NCBI GenBank assembly: GCA_036426205.1
Contig: CM071570.1
Location: forward strand, 7,891,747 to 7,955,746
DNA length: 64,000 nt
Source of the DNA: Ascaphus truei
Taxonomy: Eukaryota > Chordata > Amphibia > Anura > Ascaphidae
Reading direction: 5' to 3'
Below the pieces are notes generated by a model, which ran no database searches, was not told the origin of the DNA, and worked only from the letters and a program-made list of their open reading frames with translations. Below, in pieces: positions 37,391 to 48,919 of the stretch. Each line of letters opens with the position of its first letter. Position 1 is the stretch's first letter. Both the position numbers and the translations under genes were made by a program.

Positions 37391-37831
37391 AATTTTCAGA
37401 TATTAAGCTGAATATTTCCATTCACATTCCCTAGAAGTCTTTCCCTTTTACTTTTGACTGCAACCACCATTACTTAAAATTAGAAAGCCAGCAATGTAAA
37501 AATGGACTGATATTTTAATAAATACAGCATGTTCCAGCGGTTAAGACGTTGACTCAGATCATCACACCTTTTACCCAGCTCTAGAAACATTAGAAAGTAC
37601 AGTACTTCAAATGTTTATGTTAGTAAAATAGATGAACTTACCTTTCAATTCTTCTTAAACAAACGTGGAAGCTATTTCTTACACTGTCAATGTCTGTGGC
37701 TTCTGTATATTTGCTATATAAGCATTAATCCAAAATACATTTATAATAAAAATAGAGAATAGAGAATGGTTTTCCTTGATCTGATTAACCTGTTTACATT
37801 ATTTGAAATAATATGTAAGAATTACATTTAC
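37391..37831 (-). other. LRFN2 intron, donor side
   Basis: Intron immediately downstream (in gene direction) of the LRFN2 exon. It begins GTAAATGTAATTC at 37831 on the minus strand. No further coding exon of the gene is found from here to position 1. Confidence 0.7.
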
Positions 37832-39207
37832 CTGTAAATTAGAACTTCATCATCAGAGCAATTGTATTGAAGTTGATACATTTTAACTTTTGGAGCAGCC
37901 TTGCTCACTGACCACTTAACCAATGCTGAGGTGGTTGTCACCTCTGACACATCAACAGCTTTTTCTGGTAGAGTCTTTACTTCTCCTCTGTTAGATCTGC
38001 TTGAGCTGGTGATGTCAGATAGCCTTGATTTTGGTGGTGCTGCTGCGCGACCGGTGCCATTGCTGAGATGTGGGAGCTGAATGATGGATAGCTCAACTGG
38101 TGCAGTTAACTCTCCAGCAGCATTAGCTGCTATGCAAGTAAAGGTTCCATAATCCTTAGAAGTGGTTATTAGGATTTCTAAAGTGCCATTATCATAGACA
38201 GCTGTCCTTGACGAATTTCCAATTAGGCGCCCGTCAGGAGCAACCCAATGTATGACCGGTGCCGGATCTCCAATAGCTTTACATTTTAAGGAGGCATTTT
38301 GTCCTTCCAGAACAAGGAGCTTCTGGGTATGTTGAGTAATTAAAGGTGGTTCACACACAAATTCTTCTTCCCGAACATACCAAAAATATCTTCCTTTGAG
38401 ACTGGAGGGAGAAGCACAGGTTTCCATATCGTCTTCTCTCTCAAGCCTTCGTAGCCACAGCAGCTCACAATTGCAATGAAGTGGGTTACCTCCAAAACTT
38501 AGAGATAAAGGAGGCAAAAATGGTGTTGCAGCTATCATTGATAATTGTGACCTTGAAAACATTGGATCTGGAGGTAGCTTTTGTAGCCTGTTGGAAGTCA
38601 AATCTAGTCTAGCCAATTTATTTAAATCCTGAAACGTTCCCTCTGTTATATAATTTATGAGATTGTGGTCCAAGCTAAGTTGGTGCAGGTTAATCATCCT
38701 TCTTATACCTTCCCAAGGGATACCCTTGAGATTATTGTATGAAAGGTCCAGATCTTCTAATGTCTGTAAAATGTCCTCAAATGCTTCATCTGAGATACTG
38801 CTGAGTTGGTTGTTATTCATAATCAAGTGCTGAAGATTTATTAAGCCTCTAAATATATCATCTCCAAGGTTGACCAATCTATTGCTATCTAAATGCAAAG
38901 ACCGAAGGCTCTCCAGATCAAGAAATGAATAAGGCTGAATATAACTGACAGTATTTCTAGACAAAGTAAGGTCAACAAGACCAGTCATGTTGGCAAAGTC
39001 CTGTCGGCTGATGCTTATGATGAAATTCCCCCCAAGTCGAAGTTCAACTGTCCTTCTGTCTATATCTACTGGTACAAAAAGGAGGCCCTTTGAGGGACAC
39101 AAAGTCCCTAATGATTCAGACAAGTTTTGACAGACACAGTATTTTGGACACGAGTTGACCACTAGAGCCATTCCGAACACTAGAAGACTGCAGAGGATTT
39201 TTTCCAT
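37832..39207 (-). CDS. LRFN2: LRFN2 (SALM1), first coding exon
   Basis: Encodes residues 1-458 plus two bases of codon 459 of leucine-rich repeat and fibronectin type III domain-containing protein 2, a postsynaptic type I membrane adhesion molecule. Residues 1-19 look like a signal peptide. An LRRNT cap follows (Cys 20, 24, 26, 37), then about six leucine-rich repeats (50-215), an LRRCT cap ([15 protein letters not shown], Cys 245, 247, 264, 285), an Ig domain (about 288-375; Cys 309 and 358) and the start of an FN3 domain (about 415). From memory of the family it is closer to LRFN2 than to LRFN5, for example [20 protein letters not shown] and [12 protein letters not shown]. The exon ends CAG|GTAAAT, splitting an Arg codon. 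The rest of FN3, the membrane segment and the PDZ-binding tail must lie on a later exon outside the window. No frameshift or stop is seen. Confidence 0.95.
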
Positions 39208-39227
39208 TGTAAGTCAAGCAATGATAC
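39208..39227 (-). other. LRFN2 5' UTR segment and splice acceptor
   Basis: On the minus strand TTTTATTGCAG precedes GTATCATTGC and the start codon follows 20 bases later. This gives a good polypyrimidine-AG acceptor, so the exon begins at about 39227 and upstream 5' UTR exons are expected further to the right. Confidence 0.75.
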
Positions 39228-39294
39228 CTGCAATAAAATGAGACAGTTTTAATATCAAAGATTAAATATGTGATCCATTTTCTTCTAACATGTT

Positions 39295-40015
39295 TTGTTA
39301 TTTAAAACATTCCTCAAAAATGCTGGCCTTTTATTAACTGAAAGTGTTGCTGCCAGGCATATGCTACTGTTACTCTACTCTACTCTTTCCAAAATCTGTC
39401 TCAGTATCTCCCCTGCTGAAATCCCTCTCCTGGCTTCCTATCAAATCCCATATCACACACTCAATTCTCCTCCTCACATTTAAAGCTTTACACTCTTCTA
39501 CTCCCCCTTACATCTCAGCCCTAATTTCTCGATATACACCATCCTGACTCTTGCGTTCTGCTCAAGGATGTCTTCTCTCTACCACTTTTGTATCTAAAGC
39601 CCTCTCCAACCTTAAACCCTTCTCACTGACTACCCAACACCTCTAGAATACGCTTCCCCTCAATATCCGACTAGCACCCTCTCTACCAACCTCAAAACAC
39701 ACCTGCTTAAGGAAGCATATGAGTAGCTCCATGGCTGATAATTAACACCTCATACATTAACCTTGGCCCCTTGCAGACGCACTTACCAGAATGCCCTCCT
39801 ACTACTCTGTACTTTCTTCCTACCAACAAATTAGATTGTAAGCTCTTCGGAGCAAGGACTCATTTTCCTAAATGTTACTTTTGTCTGAAGCACTTCTCCC
39901 CTTCATGTGTTATTTATATAATTTTTTATTTATATGATTGTCACATATATTACTGCTTTGAAGCGCTACAGTATGCACATTAATGGCGCTATATAAATAA
40001 AGACATACATACATC
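39295..40015 (+). mobile_element. L2-like LINE, 3' end
   Basis: The plus strand reads LSWLPIKSHITHSILLLTFK followed by ALHSSTPPYISALISRY (39420-39540), the C-terminal block of L2/CR1-type ORF2 proteins. It ends with GGCGCTATATAAATAAAG and a short ACATACATAC tail. It is antisense to LRFN2 and its 5' break lies about 70 bp from the splice acceptor. Confidence 0.85.
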
Positions 40016-40464
40016 TACAGTATACGGTATAAGCAATAAAAACAATCAGAAAGACTTAAACAGAAGAGCTACTGTACTGCCTGTGAACAAAGTAGTCAAA
40101 ACATTAAAAAATGTCAATAAAACATACATAAGCAGTTTGAAACAAAGCGGATGCGAAGAAAGGTATTGCCACATTGTGCTTCTCTGCACCAATACTCCCT
40201 CCATGAACACCAGACACAAAAGATATCCAACACCTAATTTATTGAGATCTCTTTTTGTCTTTTTTTTTCTTTTTTATGCCCCCCACTCCAGTTTCCCCAC
40301 CCCCCCAAAGAAACTGCGTAGTCTGAGGTAGCATAAATCCTTCTCACTGAATGTAAAAAAGCTGATGAATAACTGTGTTTCTTAGTTCAACAATTGGGAG
40401 CACAAATTGTCCAATGCATCACAGCAAACTCTTTTGTGCATTCAAACATTTCCCTATGTGGTGA
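40016..40464. other. No gene seen; intronic DNA
   Basis: Between two L2-like fragments; contains a T-rich tract (40255-40277) and a C-rich one (40280-40310). No recognisable feature. Confidence 0.5.
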
Positions 40465-41840
40465 TATTATATTATTATCTTTTATTTGTATGTCGTCAAC
40501 ATTTTCTGAAGCGCAAAAAAATTGGGAGGCAATAACATTATTTGACAAAAGAGCACATACTGTGTATGTTAACACCAACTGAGAAAAAAGGAAGAAGGCC
40601 CCAAACAGCTTACAATCTAGAAGTAGGGAAGTGAAGACACAAGGAATAATGTATATGTGTTTCTGGGCAAGGGTTTGATCAACATCAGACCTGAGTAGTA
40701 GCGTTGGATAGGCCCCCTTGAAAAAAGTGTGTTTAAGATACTTTTAAATGTATGTACTGTGGGTTAAAGTCTGATTGTGTGTGGCAGAGAATTACAGAGT
40801 TGGGTGCGGTATGGGAAATGTCTTGGAGCCCGGAGTGAGTGGAAGTAATAAGGGAGATAGAGAAATGGACATCAAGGCCCAACAGTAGACTGTGTGGGCC
40901 TGTGCTTGAACATTAGGTCAGAGATGTAGAGAGGAGCGATGTTATGTATTGCTTTGCATGTGAGCACTTGTCTTGAATTTGACACTGTTGGGTATATGTA
41001 ACTAGCAAAGTGACTCGCATAATAGTGCAGCAGAAGAAAAGTGGTTAATGAGATTAATGAGATAAATGAGCCTAGTAGCAGCATTTAGAATGTACTTGAG
41101 AGGAGAAAGAGCAAGCGAGAGAATACAAAACGTTCAAGGAGATTAGAGGCAAAAGGCAGGAGGGTGACAGGTCGATAGTTATAGAGACAGGTAGGGTCAC
41201 GCTTGTTGTTTTTGAGTAATGGTATAACTGTTGCATGTTTGAAGGAGGAGGGAAAGGTACCAGAGTAGTGGGAGGAGTTAAAAATGTGTGTGAGCGTAGG
41301 GATTATAGTAGGAGCAAGAGATTTTAGGAAATGGGAGTGTATAGGGTCAAGAGGGCAAGTGGTAGAGGGAGAAGAGATCAGCTCTGCCACATCCTCATCT
41401 GAGACAGCAGAAAAAGAGTCAAGGAAGGCAGGAGAAGAGTTAGGAAGTGGTGTATGATGGGAGGAGGAAACAGAGGGGATGTTCTGACGTATGGATTTCA
41501 CATTTTCCTTAAAATAGTCAGCAAAGTCCTAAGGTGAGATCTAGGAAGAAGAGGCAGCTGATGGTGGTTTGAGTAGAGAGTCAAAGATGGAGAAGAGTTG
41601 GCATGGGTTAGACTTGTGTGTGTTCATTAGTGAAGAAAAGTAGGTTTGTTTAGCCTGAGAGAGGGCAGAATTAAAACAGGATAGCATACATTTGTTGTGA
41701 AGGAAGTCTGCGAGAGTGTGAGATTTCCTCCAGAGGCGTTCAGAGGAACGTGTAGCGGAACGCAGCATGCGTGTGTGGGAATTTAGCCATGGTCTGGGGT
41801 TAGAAGGTTGAGGATGGCAGAGAGAGTTTAACCATGTTGA
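40465..41840 (-). mobile_element. L2-like LINE, internally deleted
   Basis: The minus strand reads LWRKSHTLADFLHNKCMLSC (near 41720), then the RT N-terminus with CPLDPIHSHFLK, FKHATVIPLLK and YNYRPVTLLPFASNLLERFV (41120-41380). The sequence then jumps to the C-terminal block LTCKAIHNIAPLYISDLM (about 40930). The RT palm motifs present in the 25800-28985 copy are missing, so an internal deletion removed the catalytic core. The 3' tail (GCGCTTCAG, later AAATAAAAGATAATAAT) is at about 40465-40515. Confidence 0.8.
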
Positions 41841-42177
41841 CCTAATTCAATGACAGTGATATTAATAGCAAACAAGTACTATTCCCTGTAAACTGCACAT
41901 TCTAAACATAACAGACATATTTGTCCTCCTAATAATAAGTTACAACAACTGTGAGCGTAAACGTTAAGCATCAAGATAACATTTCTCAAACATTTGCACA
42001 TAGGATATAAGGGTGACTTACTAGACCTGGAACTAGAAAAATAAGGTACTGTCTGTGCTTTGTTTACATGGGTTTCTAATTCCTTTAATTAAAAAACAAT
42101 ATTTCTTTTTAGAATTGCTCTATCACAACCCAAGTCCTTCAATTAAAATAAAAAAAATTCTGGTGTTTCTTCTAATG
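41841..42177. other. No gene seen; intronic DNA
   Basis: AT-rich sequence up to the hAT MITE target site; the last eight bases, TTCTAATG at 42170-42177, are the left target-site copy. Confidence 0.6.
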
Positions 42178-43057
42178 CAGGGGAGGCCAACACCAGTCCT
42201 CAAAGACCACCAACTGGTCAGGTTTTAAGGATCTTCCTGCTTCAGAACTAGGGTTGCCAGGTGACTTGTCCAAAAATACTGGACACAATGATAAAAGATG
42301 TGAGACCCACCCCCCGATACATATAGAAAATACACCCAAGCCCCCCTCCAATACATATAAAAATTACCCCCACCTCCCCAATACATATAAAAATAAGACT
42401 TACCTTAGGGATGGACGTAGGTCGGGCCTGGTTGCTGCGGGATGGGGGGCGGTGGCTGCAGGATGGGGTGTAGCATAGGGTGGGCAAGTGGCTGCGGGAG
42501 GGCCGGTGGCTGCGGGGGTGGTGGCTGCGGGGGGGCGGTGGCTTGGGGGGGGCGGTGGCTGTGGGATAAAGTGGGGTGCCCGGCTCTCCCCATCAGCAGG
42601 CTTCTTCCTCACTGTCTGTCCCATGCCAAGGTGTCTGATGCTGGCGTGTACCAGAAGCTTAGCCCAACTGACTTCTGGTGCTGACGTCAGAGAGACCTGC
42701 GTTTCAGCAGCAGACATCGTGTCTTGGGACAGAAAGTTAGGGAGAAGCCTACAGCATGGGTGACCCGGGAATGGCGGCAACTGCTGTGACCTGCTGCCAA
42801 CCCCCCCGCAGCCACCTTACATTCGGAGAGAGGTAATACCGGACACATACATGTCCAGCATTACCTTTTATTTTATACTGGACGCAGGGGCAAAATATAG
42901 GGATGTCCGGTTCAAAAACGGACACCTGACAACCCTATTCAGCACAGGTGGCTCAATCACAGACTGGGCCCTCGATTTAGCTACTTGTGCTGAAGCAGGA
43001 TGATTCTTAAGACCTGACCTGTTGGTGGCACTTGAGGATTGGCGTTGGTCACCTCTG
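42178..43057. mobile_element. hAT MITE with exact 8-bp target duplication, split by a nested element
   Basis: Left end CAGGGGAGGCCAACACCAGT and right end, reversed, CAGAGGTGACCAACGCCAAT are inverted repeats. TTCTAATG flanks both sides (42170-42177 and 43058-43065), the 8-bp duplication expected of hAT insertion. The body has the family phrases CTGGTCAGGTTTTAAGGAT and GCACAGGTGGCTCAATCA, shared with 45926-46040 and 57772-58046. Without the nested insert it would be about 190 bp. Confidence 0.92.
42246..42937. mobile_element. MITE nested inside the hAT MITE
   Basis: Ends TAGGGTTGCCAGGTG and, reversed, TAGGGTTGTCAGGTG are inverted repeats. TTCAG is present at both junctions (42241-42245 and 42938-42942), giving a likely 5-bp duplication. 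The inside has a CATATAAAAAT-containing triplet repeat (42318-42395) and a very GC-rich block of GTGGCTGCGGG words (42425-42560). The Pro/Ala-rich ORFs on both strands are composition artefacts. Confidence 0.8.
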
Positions 43058-43065
43058 TTCTAATG

Positions 43066-44350
43066 TTTTCTTCCAACCTTTAGCCTCAGAGAGAGTTTGC
43101 ACTATGTAGAAACCAAGTTCTCTAAGCTACTGTAACATGATGTGGCAATAACACTTCACAATTGTACAACTTCTTATACACATTTTGGGGGCTGTGTACT
43201 AACATTATTTTCACACTTGTGTCGCGTCCAAAAAAATTGTACCAAAAAGTAATACAAACCGTCATAAAATATTCATATGTGTAAAGGTAGATCTGCGACT
43301 TCATACATGACGCATGATTTGTTGTTTTAAATGCTTTCAATACCTGATTAATACAATTTAAATGAAAACAGAATTGTCTATTTTTATTTATAACTAGTAT
43401 TAGTACATGTAAATGATTAGTGTAGTATTATTTATAATAGCCCTACTGTAAAAATAATACATTTTGGTAACCAATATAATGAAACATCCATGCTGAGTCA
43501 AATAAATATATTTGTGGATACATACTGCAGCCCATTTTTAGCGTTAACGCAAGGTTCAACATGGAGGAGGATTTTGACTCCATTTTAAGACTGTATGCCA
43601 AGTGCCATCACTTCTATATGCTAAAACACATGAAAAAAATACCTTTTGAAGCAGCTGCCACAGATGTAGAAATGTGAGTTTACACCTAAACATGGGCGCA
43701 AATAAAATGGAGTTTCACTTGCCCCAATTTGATTTAAAAATGTTTTTGCTTCAGTTTCTTTGTGTACACTGTTTGTTTGTTCGTCCTTAAATGTTACTGG
43801 GAATAATTATGTTCATAAAGAAGAATACGGGCATATAATTCCGATGGTTATCTCACAGGGTTTTTTTTTTTTTTTTAAACTTTGATCAAATCCATCAGAA
43901 GTGTATACAGCCCAAGTAAACCTGCACTGTGCTTCAGGACTTTTAGAACTTGACCGACTAAAGGACGGCCCCCACACTCAGGAATTGCAGGGCAATCACC
44001 AAGCGTGAATGCTTTCATGTTATGTTATTAAAATGCAGAGAGTGCACATATTACACAACGCTTTGAGGGTAATGACATTACATTGCAGATGGAGTAGGGG
44101 CCGTAATACTATACATCAAGGCTAAAGTGGCGGTGCAATTCTGGAGCACAAATTGCCAATTTAAATCAATATGATTATTTCATTTGATGCATCTGGTGCA
44201 TTTTGTTTTAAATCAGAATTGCACCACTTTTGCCGTGGGATATTACCAACCCCCGTCCCCCTCTTTATGCTTTTAAAAATAATTTTACACTGTCTGCAGT
44301 TATTTTTGTACCTACAATATTTGTGCTTTTCTACAGACGTGTGCAAACTG
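43066..44350. other. No gene seen; AT-rich intronic DNA
   Basis: A T-tract lies at 43860-43877. No recognised element or coding region. Confidence 0.5.
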
Positions 44351-44615
44351 TAACTGTGCAAGGTCGTGTAGCCCTTTTTCTGAACCCTCCCAAGGGAACT
44401 ACTGGTCACTGTATAACACCTGCGGCTCCAGGAGATCTGAGCCTCCACTAGCTGGGAGCCTGGGGTAATACTCATACACTTACTTAGCGCAGCGCCTCCA
44501 CTTACCCAGGATCCCCGTGATGTGAGATTCCCCTGGGCAAGAAACATACAACACCTTATGATTGTAACTGGTTTTTACTGTAATAATGCAACATAGCAAT
44601 AACACATAACGTGTA

Positions 44616-44645
44616 ACCTTAGTGGCCCGGCCACTCTCATCAGGA
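44616..44645 (-). ncRNA. Hammerhead-like half motif with strong stem II
   Basis: The minus strand reads CTGATGAGAGTGGCC then GGGCCACTAAGG. Box 1 CTGATGA is perfect and AGTGGC/GCCACT gives six pairs. GAAA is absent (AAGG), so it is at most a decayed ribozyme or a chance hairpin. Confidence 0.2.
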
Positions 44646-45175
44646 GCAACGCCTCCGTCCCCTCACCGCGTGCCCCACACACCGTGTCAATGTATATATT
44701 AAAGTGATGGTATAGGCTCAGTTCTTTAACCACTCGCTCAGTGTTCCTAAAGAGTTTAGCCTAAAGCGGGATCAGCGCCTGTTGACTGGTGTTGGTGCAC
44801 TTGATGTTATAGTATCTTCCAGTCACGGCGGTGACCGGTACCTCTTCGCAAAGGGTCAGATGAATCACGGTCTGCCTCTTGGTCTTAATGTCCAGCTGTC
44901 TGGTCCCAGACGACTCGCCAGCAACCTGCTCCGTACGCTTGTCTCTTTGTCCCTAGCTGTCTACACAGTAAGGGTGTTGCTCGCTACTACTATAGGCCGT
45001 CCCTGCAGCACAGCAACCTTTGGTGTCTTCAGGGAACACTCCTAGGGGCCTACGGGGTAGCCTGTCCTATGCAGGTGGGTCACTGATCCCCTGCACCCAC
45101 ACTACCTCTCTCTTCACCACTCGGGTCCCCTCTGACTAACCTCTGCAGCAAACGCACTGCATTCACACTGAACCT

Positions 45176-45325
45176 GCAGCAACCCACTGCACTCACTCGG
45201 TGCCTGCAGCCACCCACTGCACTCACACGGAACCTGCAGCACAAACTGCACTCATTCGGTACCTGCAGCCACCCACTGCACTCATTCGGTACCTGCAACA
45301 ACCCACTGCAGCCAACCTGGTACCT
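45176..45325 (+). repeat. Tandem repeat, 30-bp unit, about five copies
   Basis: The unit ACTGCACTCATTCGGTACCT then GCAGCCACCC is repeated with variants. The translated Cys/Gly-rich frame on the minus strand is a product of the repeat. Confidence 0.9.
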
Positions 45326-45925
45326 GCAGCTACACTGCACTGCACACACACACTGTGCCTACTTGTCAGCACTCACAGCACTACCAGCCATGACACTAAC
45401 AAGACTGCACACTCACACACCTAAGGGCAGAGTCCCTAACCTAGAGGCCCTCCCTCAGTACCTTCCCACTACCCTGGTGGGGATTGGGGCCTGCCTGGGA
45501 TCTGGGGAACTACCTTACCTGTGTAGGATCCACTTGCTCCCTACACCCTTCCTCCCCCTTCCTGCTCCCAGCTTCAACTGCCAAACGTGGTCCCCGCAAC
45601 ATTGTAGCCTTCCTCCACAGGAGAAGCTGCAAAACCCTATTTGCTGGCTGGCTGCACGTGATGTGGGTGAAAGGGCAATCCCAGAGGCTGCTGGGAATTG
45701 TAGTCCACTCAGGACCTCTTTAGCATTGGGACCGCGTGCGCTACCCTTACTGCGCCTGCGCGACCAACACGCACGCTCGCGAAACCTGTCATGGCGGCCC
45801 CTGCTAGCCGGGTGTGCCGCAGAGCCTCAGAGCGCTACATGGGGGGACCCTGGGGCTGAAAAGAGGCCGGGGTTACAGTCAGTTTGTGGTTTCAAAGCAA
45901 AATAAATAAGTAAAAGAGATACTGT

Positions 45926-46040
45926 AGGTCAGTGGTTTTCAACTCCAGTCCTCAAGAACCCCAAACAGGTCAGGTTTAAAGGATATTCCAGCTTTAGCAC
46001 AGGTGGCTCAATCAGTGGCTCAGTCTTCGGAATGGAGTGG
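45926..46040 (+). mobile_element. hAT MITE, left half
   Basis: GTGGTTTTCAACTCCAGTCC, CAAACAGGTCAGGTTTAAAG and GCACAGGTGGCTCAATCA match the left half of the hAT MITE family at 42178 and 57772. The right half is missing. Confidence 0.75.
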
Positions 46041-46631
46041 AAAACCCCTACAGATGGTGATTGGTTGAATGAAAAGAAAAATGAACATAGGATATAAGAG
46101 GAAACATACATAACCTACTGTATGAGGGATGTCCTGTGTTTGGAAAAGTAATAAGAAATGAGGGTCTGGCAGAGGTAGTGCAAGAGAATGTGGAATGACA
46201 CCAATAAACAATCTAAAAAGCACTTACAAATTACATTTAATATCCATCAATGGAGTCATCTAATTTACTTTTAAGACATTGGATTCCAGATGCACTATGA
46301 GTCCGTGGCTATAATAAACTCTAATAAATACTTATTAATTCATTAAAACTAGATGTATTTCTACCTTTTCAAAGACAGTGAGAGTAGATCAGCTGCCACT
46401 CTACAAGTCTCTATACAGGAGTACTATAATTACAACATCACGGGCTAGAAAGACCATTCTAATGATCAGTGACAGTGTGCTTGAGCAAAGCAGTAAGTAA
46501 GACTCTCCCGCCCTTGTTGTGTCCATATATATTACCTTGCAGTATTGCACAAAGACTCTAAAATAAAGTGTTCTTACAGTATGTAGCCATTTGAAAACAA
46601 AGTACAATACATGTGTAATGAATCAGAGTGC
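46041..46631. other. No gene seen; intronic DNA
   Basis: No recognised element or coding region. Confidence 0.5.
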
Positions 46632-46950
46632 CTGAGGCTGCTGTCCCAGTGCGTTCTACAGCGCACGCCTCGGCGCCCCTCAATCAGTCTTGGCCCAGTA
46701 CATGCGTCGGCGCGCATTTAGCGGCCGCGCTGTACTGCAAGTTTTCACACACAATTTTTTTGTATGTGGAACTTGCGACGGAGGCGTGGCCATGACCCCT
46801 CCGGCGGTTCAGCCAATGAGGGCGAACCAGCCACGTGAGGTCATGGCTACGCCCCCCACCACACCCCCTCCCATCGCAAACTCTCCCTCTCTCCCAGGAC
46901 CGCGATCTGCGGTGAAGTGCTGTAGAACGCACTGGGACCTCAGCCTTAGA
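46632..46950. mobile_element. GC-rich palindromic MITE
   Basis: Left end GAGGCTGCTGTCCCAGTGCG then TTCTACAGC; right end, reversed, AAGGCTGAGGTCCCAGTGCG then TTCTACAGC. The interior contains CGCGCATTTAGCGGCCGCGC and GGCGGTTCAGCCAATGAGGG. A diverged relative is at 950-1350. Confidence 0.8.
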
Positions 46951-47690
46951 TATTACGGTATATTTCATATTTTTGTACACCCCTTGCAGCTGTGGATGAA
47001 TACCTGGGGAGTATGTTGGTTAAGATTCCTCCATTCAAGCATAAACTCTGAGTCATCTACAATAAAAGGAACATTTTGCATCCTTCTTATTTGAATTCAC
47101 TGTGTGAAAAAAAATTAAATGCTTTGAGGCTTAGGAGATATGAAGTGATCTTGCTGTGAGGAAAGCTACAGAGTTTTCATACTTCTCTCAAACTATTGTG
47201 ACAAGGCTAACGCAACCCTTCTTTTTATATAGAAATGTAATGGAATTACTGGACATCCGTGTCCAATGTAGGTCTCGTTCTACAGTAAGGAAATAATCAT
47301 GCATTCATTTTAATACTGAAAGTAACATTGTAAAACCTGTTAGCCCCCAGAGCAGTGAGTGATATGCAAACAATCAGGCATTTGAATTGTTCTTGAGAAG
47401 AAGGGTAGTGTAGCATAGTATTCAAAGAGCGCTTGCCTGCAAATTAACACCCTTCATTCTGAGAAAAGAGATAGGAAAACGGAGCAGTAATTACATATTC
47501 ACATTTGGATGTGTCAGACAGGTTATTGTGAGAGAATGTTTTTGCATCCATTGCCGGTAAATTAATAGTGTTCTTATAGTCTACGGAGAATATTTGTACC
47601 ACAATTGTGGATCAGGTAACAATACTAAAATATACCAACCAATATATAATTTTAGACAGCACTCACTAAGCCTAATGAGCTTCTAATAAA
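46951..47690. other. No gene seen; AT-rich intronic DNA
   Basis: No recognised element or coding region. Confidence 0.5.
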
Positions 47691-48140
47691 GTAAAATGTA
47701 GGTGCAGTGGGAACAGGGAGGGGCCCTCAAACCTCCACAATGACAAATGGAACAGTTCTCAGCACTCAATAAGAACACTATGGGCTAGAGATAAGCAAAG
47801 ATTAATTTAATTTGGAAACACATAATAGACATTCGCACACAGCCACTGATGTGAAATATTCTCAAACACTAGGCAATATCTACAGTTGATTAGGGATACC
47901 TAAAACATAGGACCGGAGGACATGGGGTAAGGGAAGGAAGGGAAGGAAGGGAAGGAGAGGGGGGGGGGGGAATGGGGGGGGGGAAAGACGAGGGCAATGA
48001 AATCCAGGGGAAAGAGGTGGGAAACGTTTTGGGGGTGAACCCCTTCTTCAGACCCACTCCCAATGATCTGGGGGATCAATGGTACTTCCCTCACCCTGAA
48101 CTTAACCCTCCTAAAATCAAAGAAATTGTGTGCTGATGCA
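47690..48140. mobile_element. Repeat carrying a hammerhead-like motif and a GGAAGG tract
   Basis: Contains a (GGAAGG)-like purine tract with G-runs at 47925-47990, directly followed by the motif at 48020-48054. A nonautonomous, possibly Penelope-derived repeat is inferred from the motif; termini were not found. Confidence 0.4.
48020..48054 (-). ncRNA. Hammerhead-like motif
   Basis: The minus strand reads GTCTGAAGAAGGGG then TTCACCCCCAAAACGTTT. Box 1 CTGAAGA is intact and stem II GGGG/CCCC closes a TTCA loop. Box 2 is AAAA instead of GAAA. Confidence 0.3.
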
Positions 48141-48900
48141 ATCACTACTGTCTATAAGGATAAGCAAAGCAAACCCACACAAACAGTATATTTTGCTTAG
48201 GCGCTATCTATATTCAGTATGTTACCACTTTGGAGCACAAAGGGTCAATTTGCCTTACAAGTTACATCTTAATACATGGTTTCAGATTATTAACTTGTAA
48301 CTATTTTGGGGGTCAGGTCAGAATGACCCCAGCCTGTTTTGTGAGTCTTTCTAACAGTGGAGTTATTTAAGAGCACTTTGATCAGTAAATTGTCAACCAG
48401 AACACTAGAGATTAGCCTGTTGTGGTCATTTATGGCCCACTAAAATTATACAGAGTATGTGTACATTATAGAGGTCTGGTGACAGTACCCAGACATACCA
48501 GAGGCCATGGGTGTCATCCTCAAAGAGGATATATATATTCCAAATATATATATATTCCAAAGATCCCCAGTTTTGAGTAGCAGAGACAATAGAAAAAAGG
48601 CTCATCATTAAGTCTACGGTCTTTACTAAAAATAAAAGGTATCTTTGAACTGATGTGATCCACAGGGAAAACAAATATTTTTTTGTGACATTTGAAGTCG
48701 GACAGATTAGAGGAGGCTAAACAATCAACAATAGTGTGGGTGCAAAGGTCAGATATTTGTTTGCCTCTCAAAATTAGAAGAAGTTCTGCCAAAACTAATT
48801 TCTACGCCTGCAGAAAACCCACCTGAACACTTTTCTCTCGCCAAGAGATAGAAATATCAATAGAGAGTAATGAGTGGGAGTTAAAGACACACCCACAAAA
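48141..48900. other. No gene seen; intronic DNA
   Basis: A duplicated CCAAATATATATATATTCC-type segment lies at 48530-48560. Nothing else recognised. Confidence 0.45.
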
Positions 48901-48919
48901 GTGGGCTTATACTGTTTCC

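Larger units (their letters stand above)
44351..45877 (-). mobile_element. Possible solo LTR
   Basis: A GC-rich 1.5-kb block bounded by TGTAAC at 44351 and GTTACA ending at 45877, a short inverted terminus of the TG...CA kind. In the minus direction it would start TGTAACCCCGGCC. No clear target duplication was found and no internal retroviral coding sequence adjoins it. It contains a 30-bp tandem array (45176-45325). ORFs within it look like artefacts of high GC content. Another kind of GC-rich repeat is possible. Confidence 0.35.

Noticed and set aside
42400..42780. Pro/Ala-rich ORFs on both strands
   Set aside because: Composition artefact of the GC-rich interior of a nested MITE.
45363..45905. 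180-codon ORF on the plus strand
   Set aside because: GC-rich repeat or possible LTR sequence; no recognisable domain.
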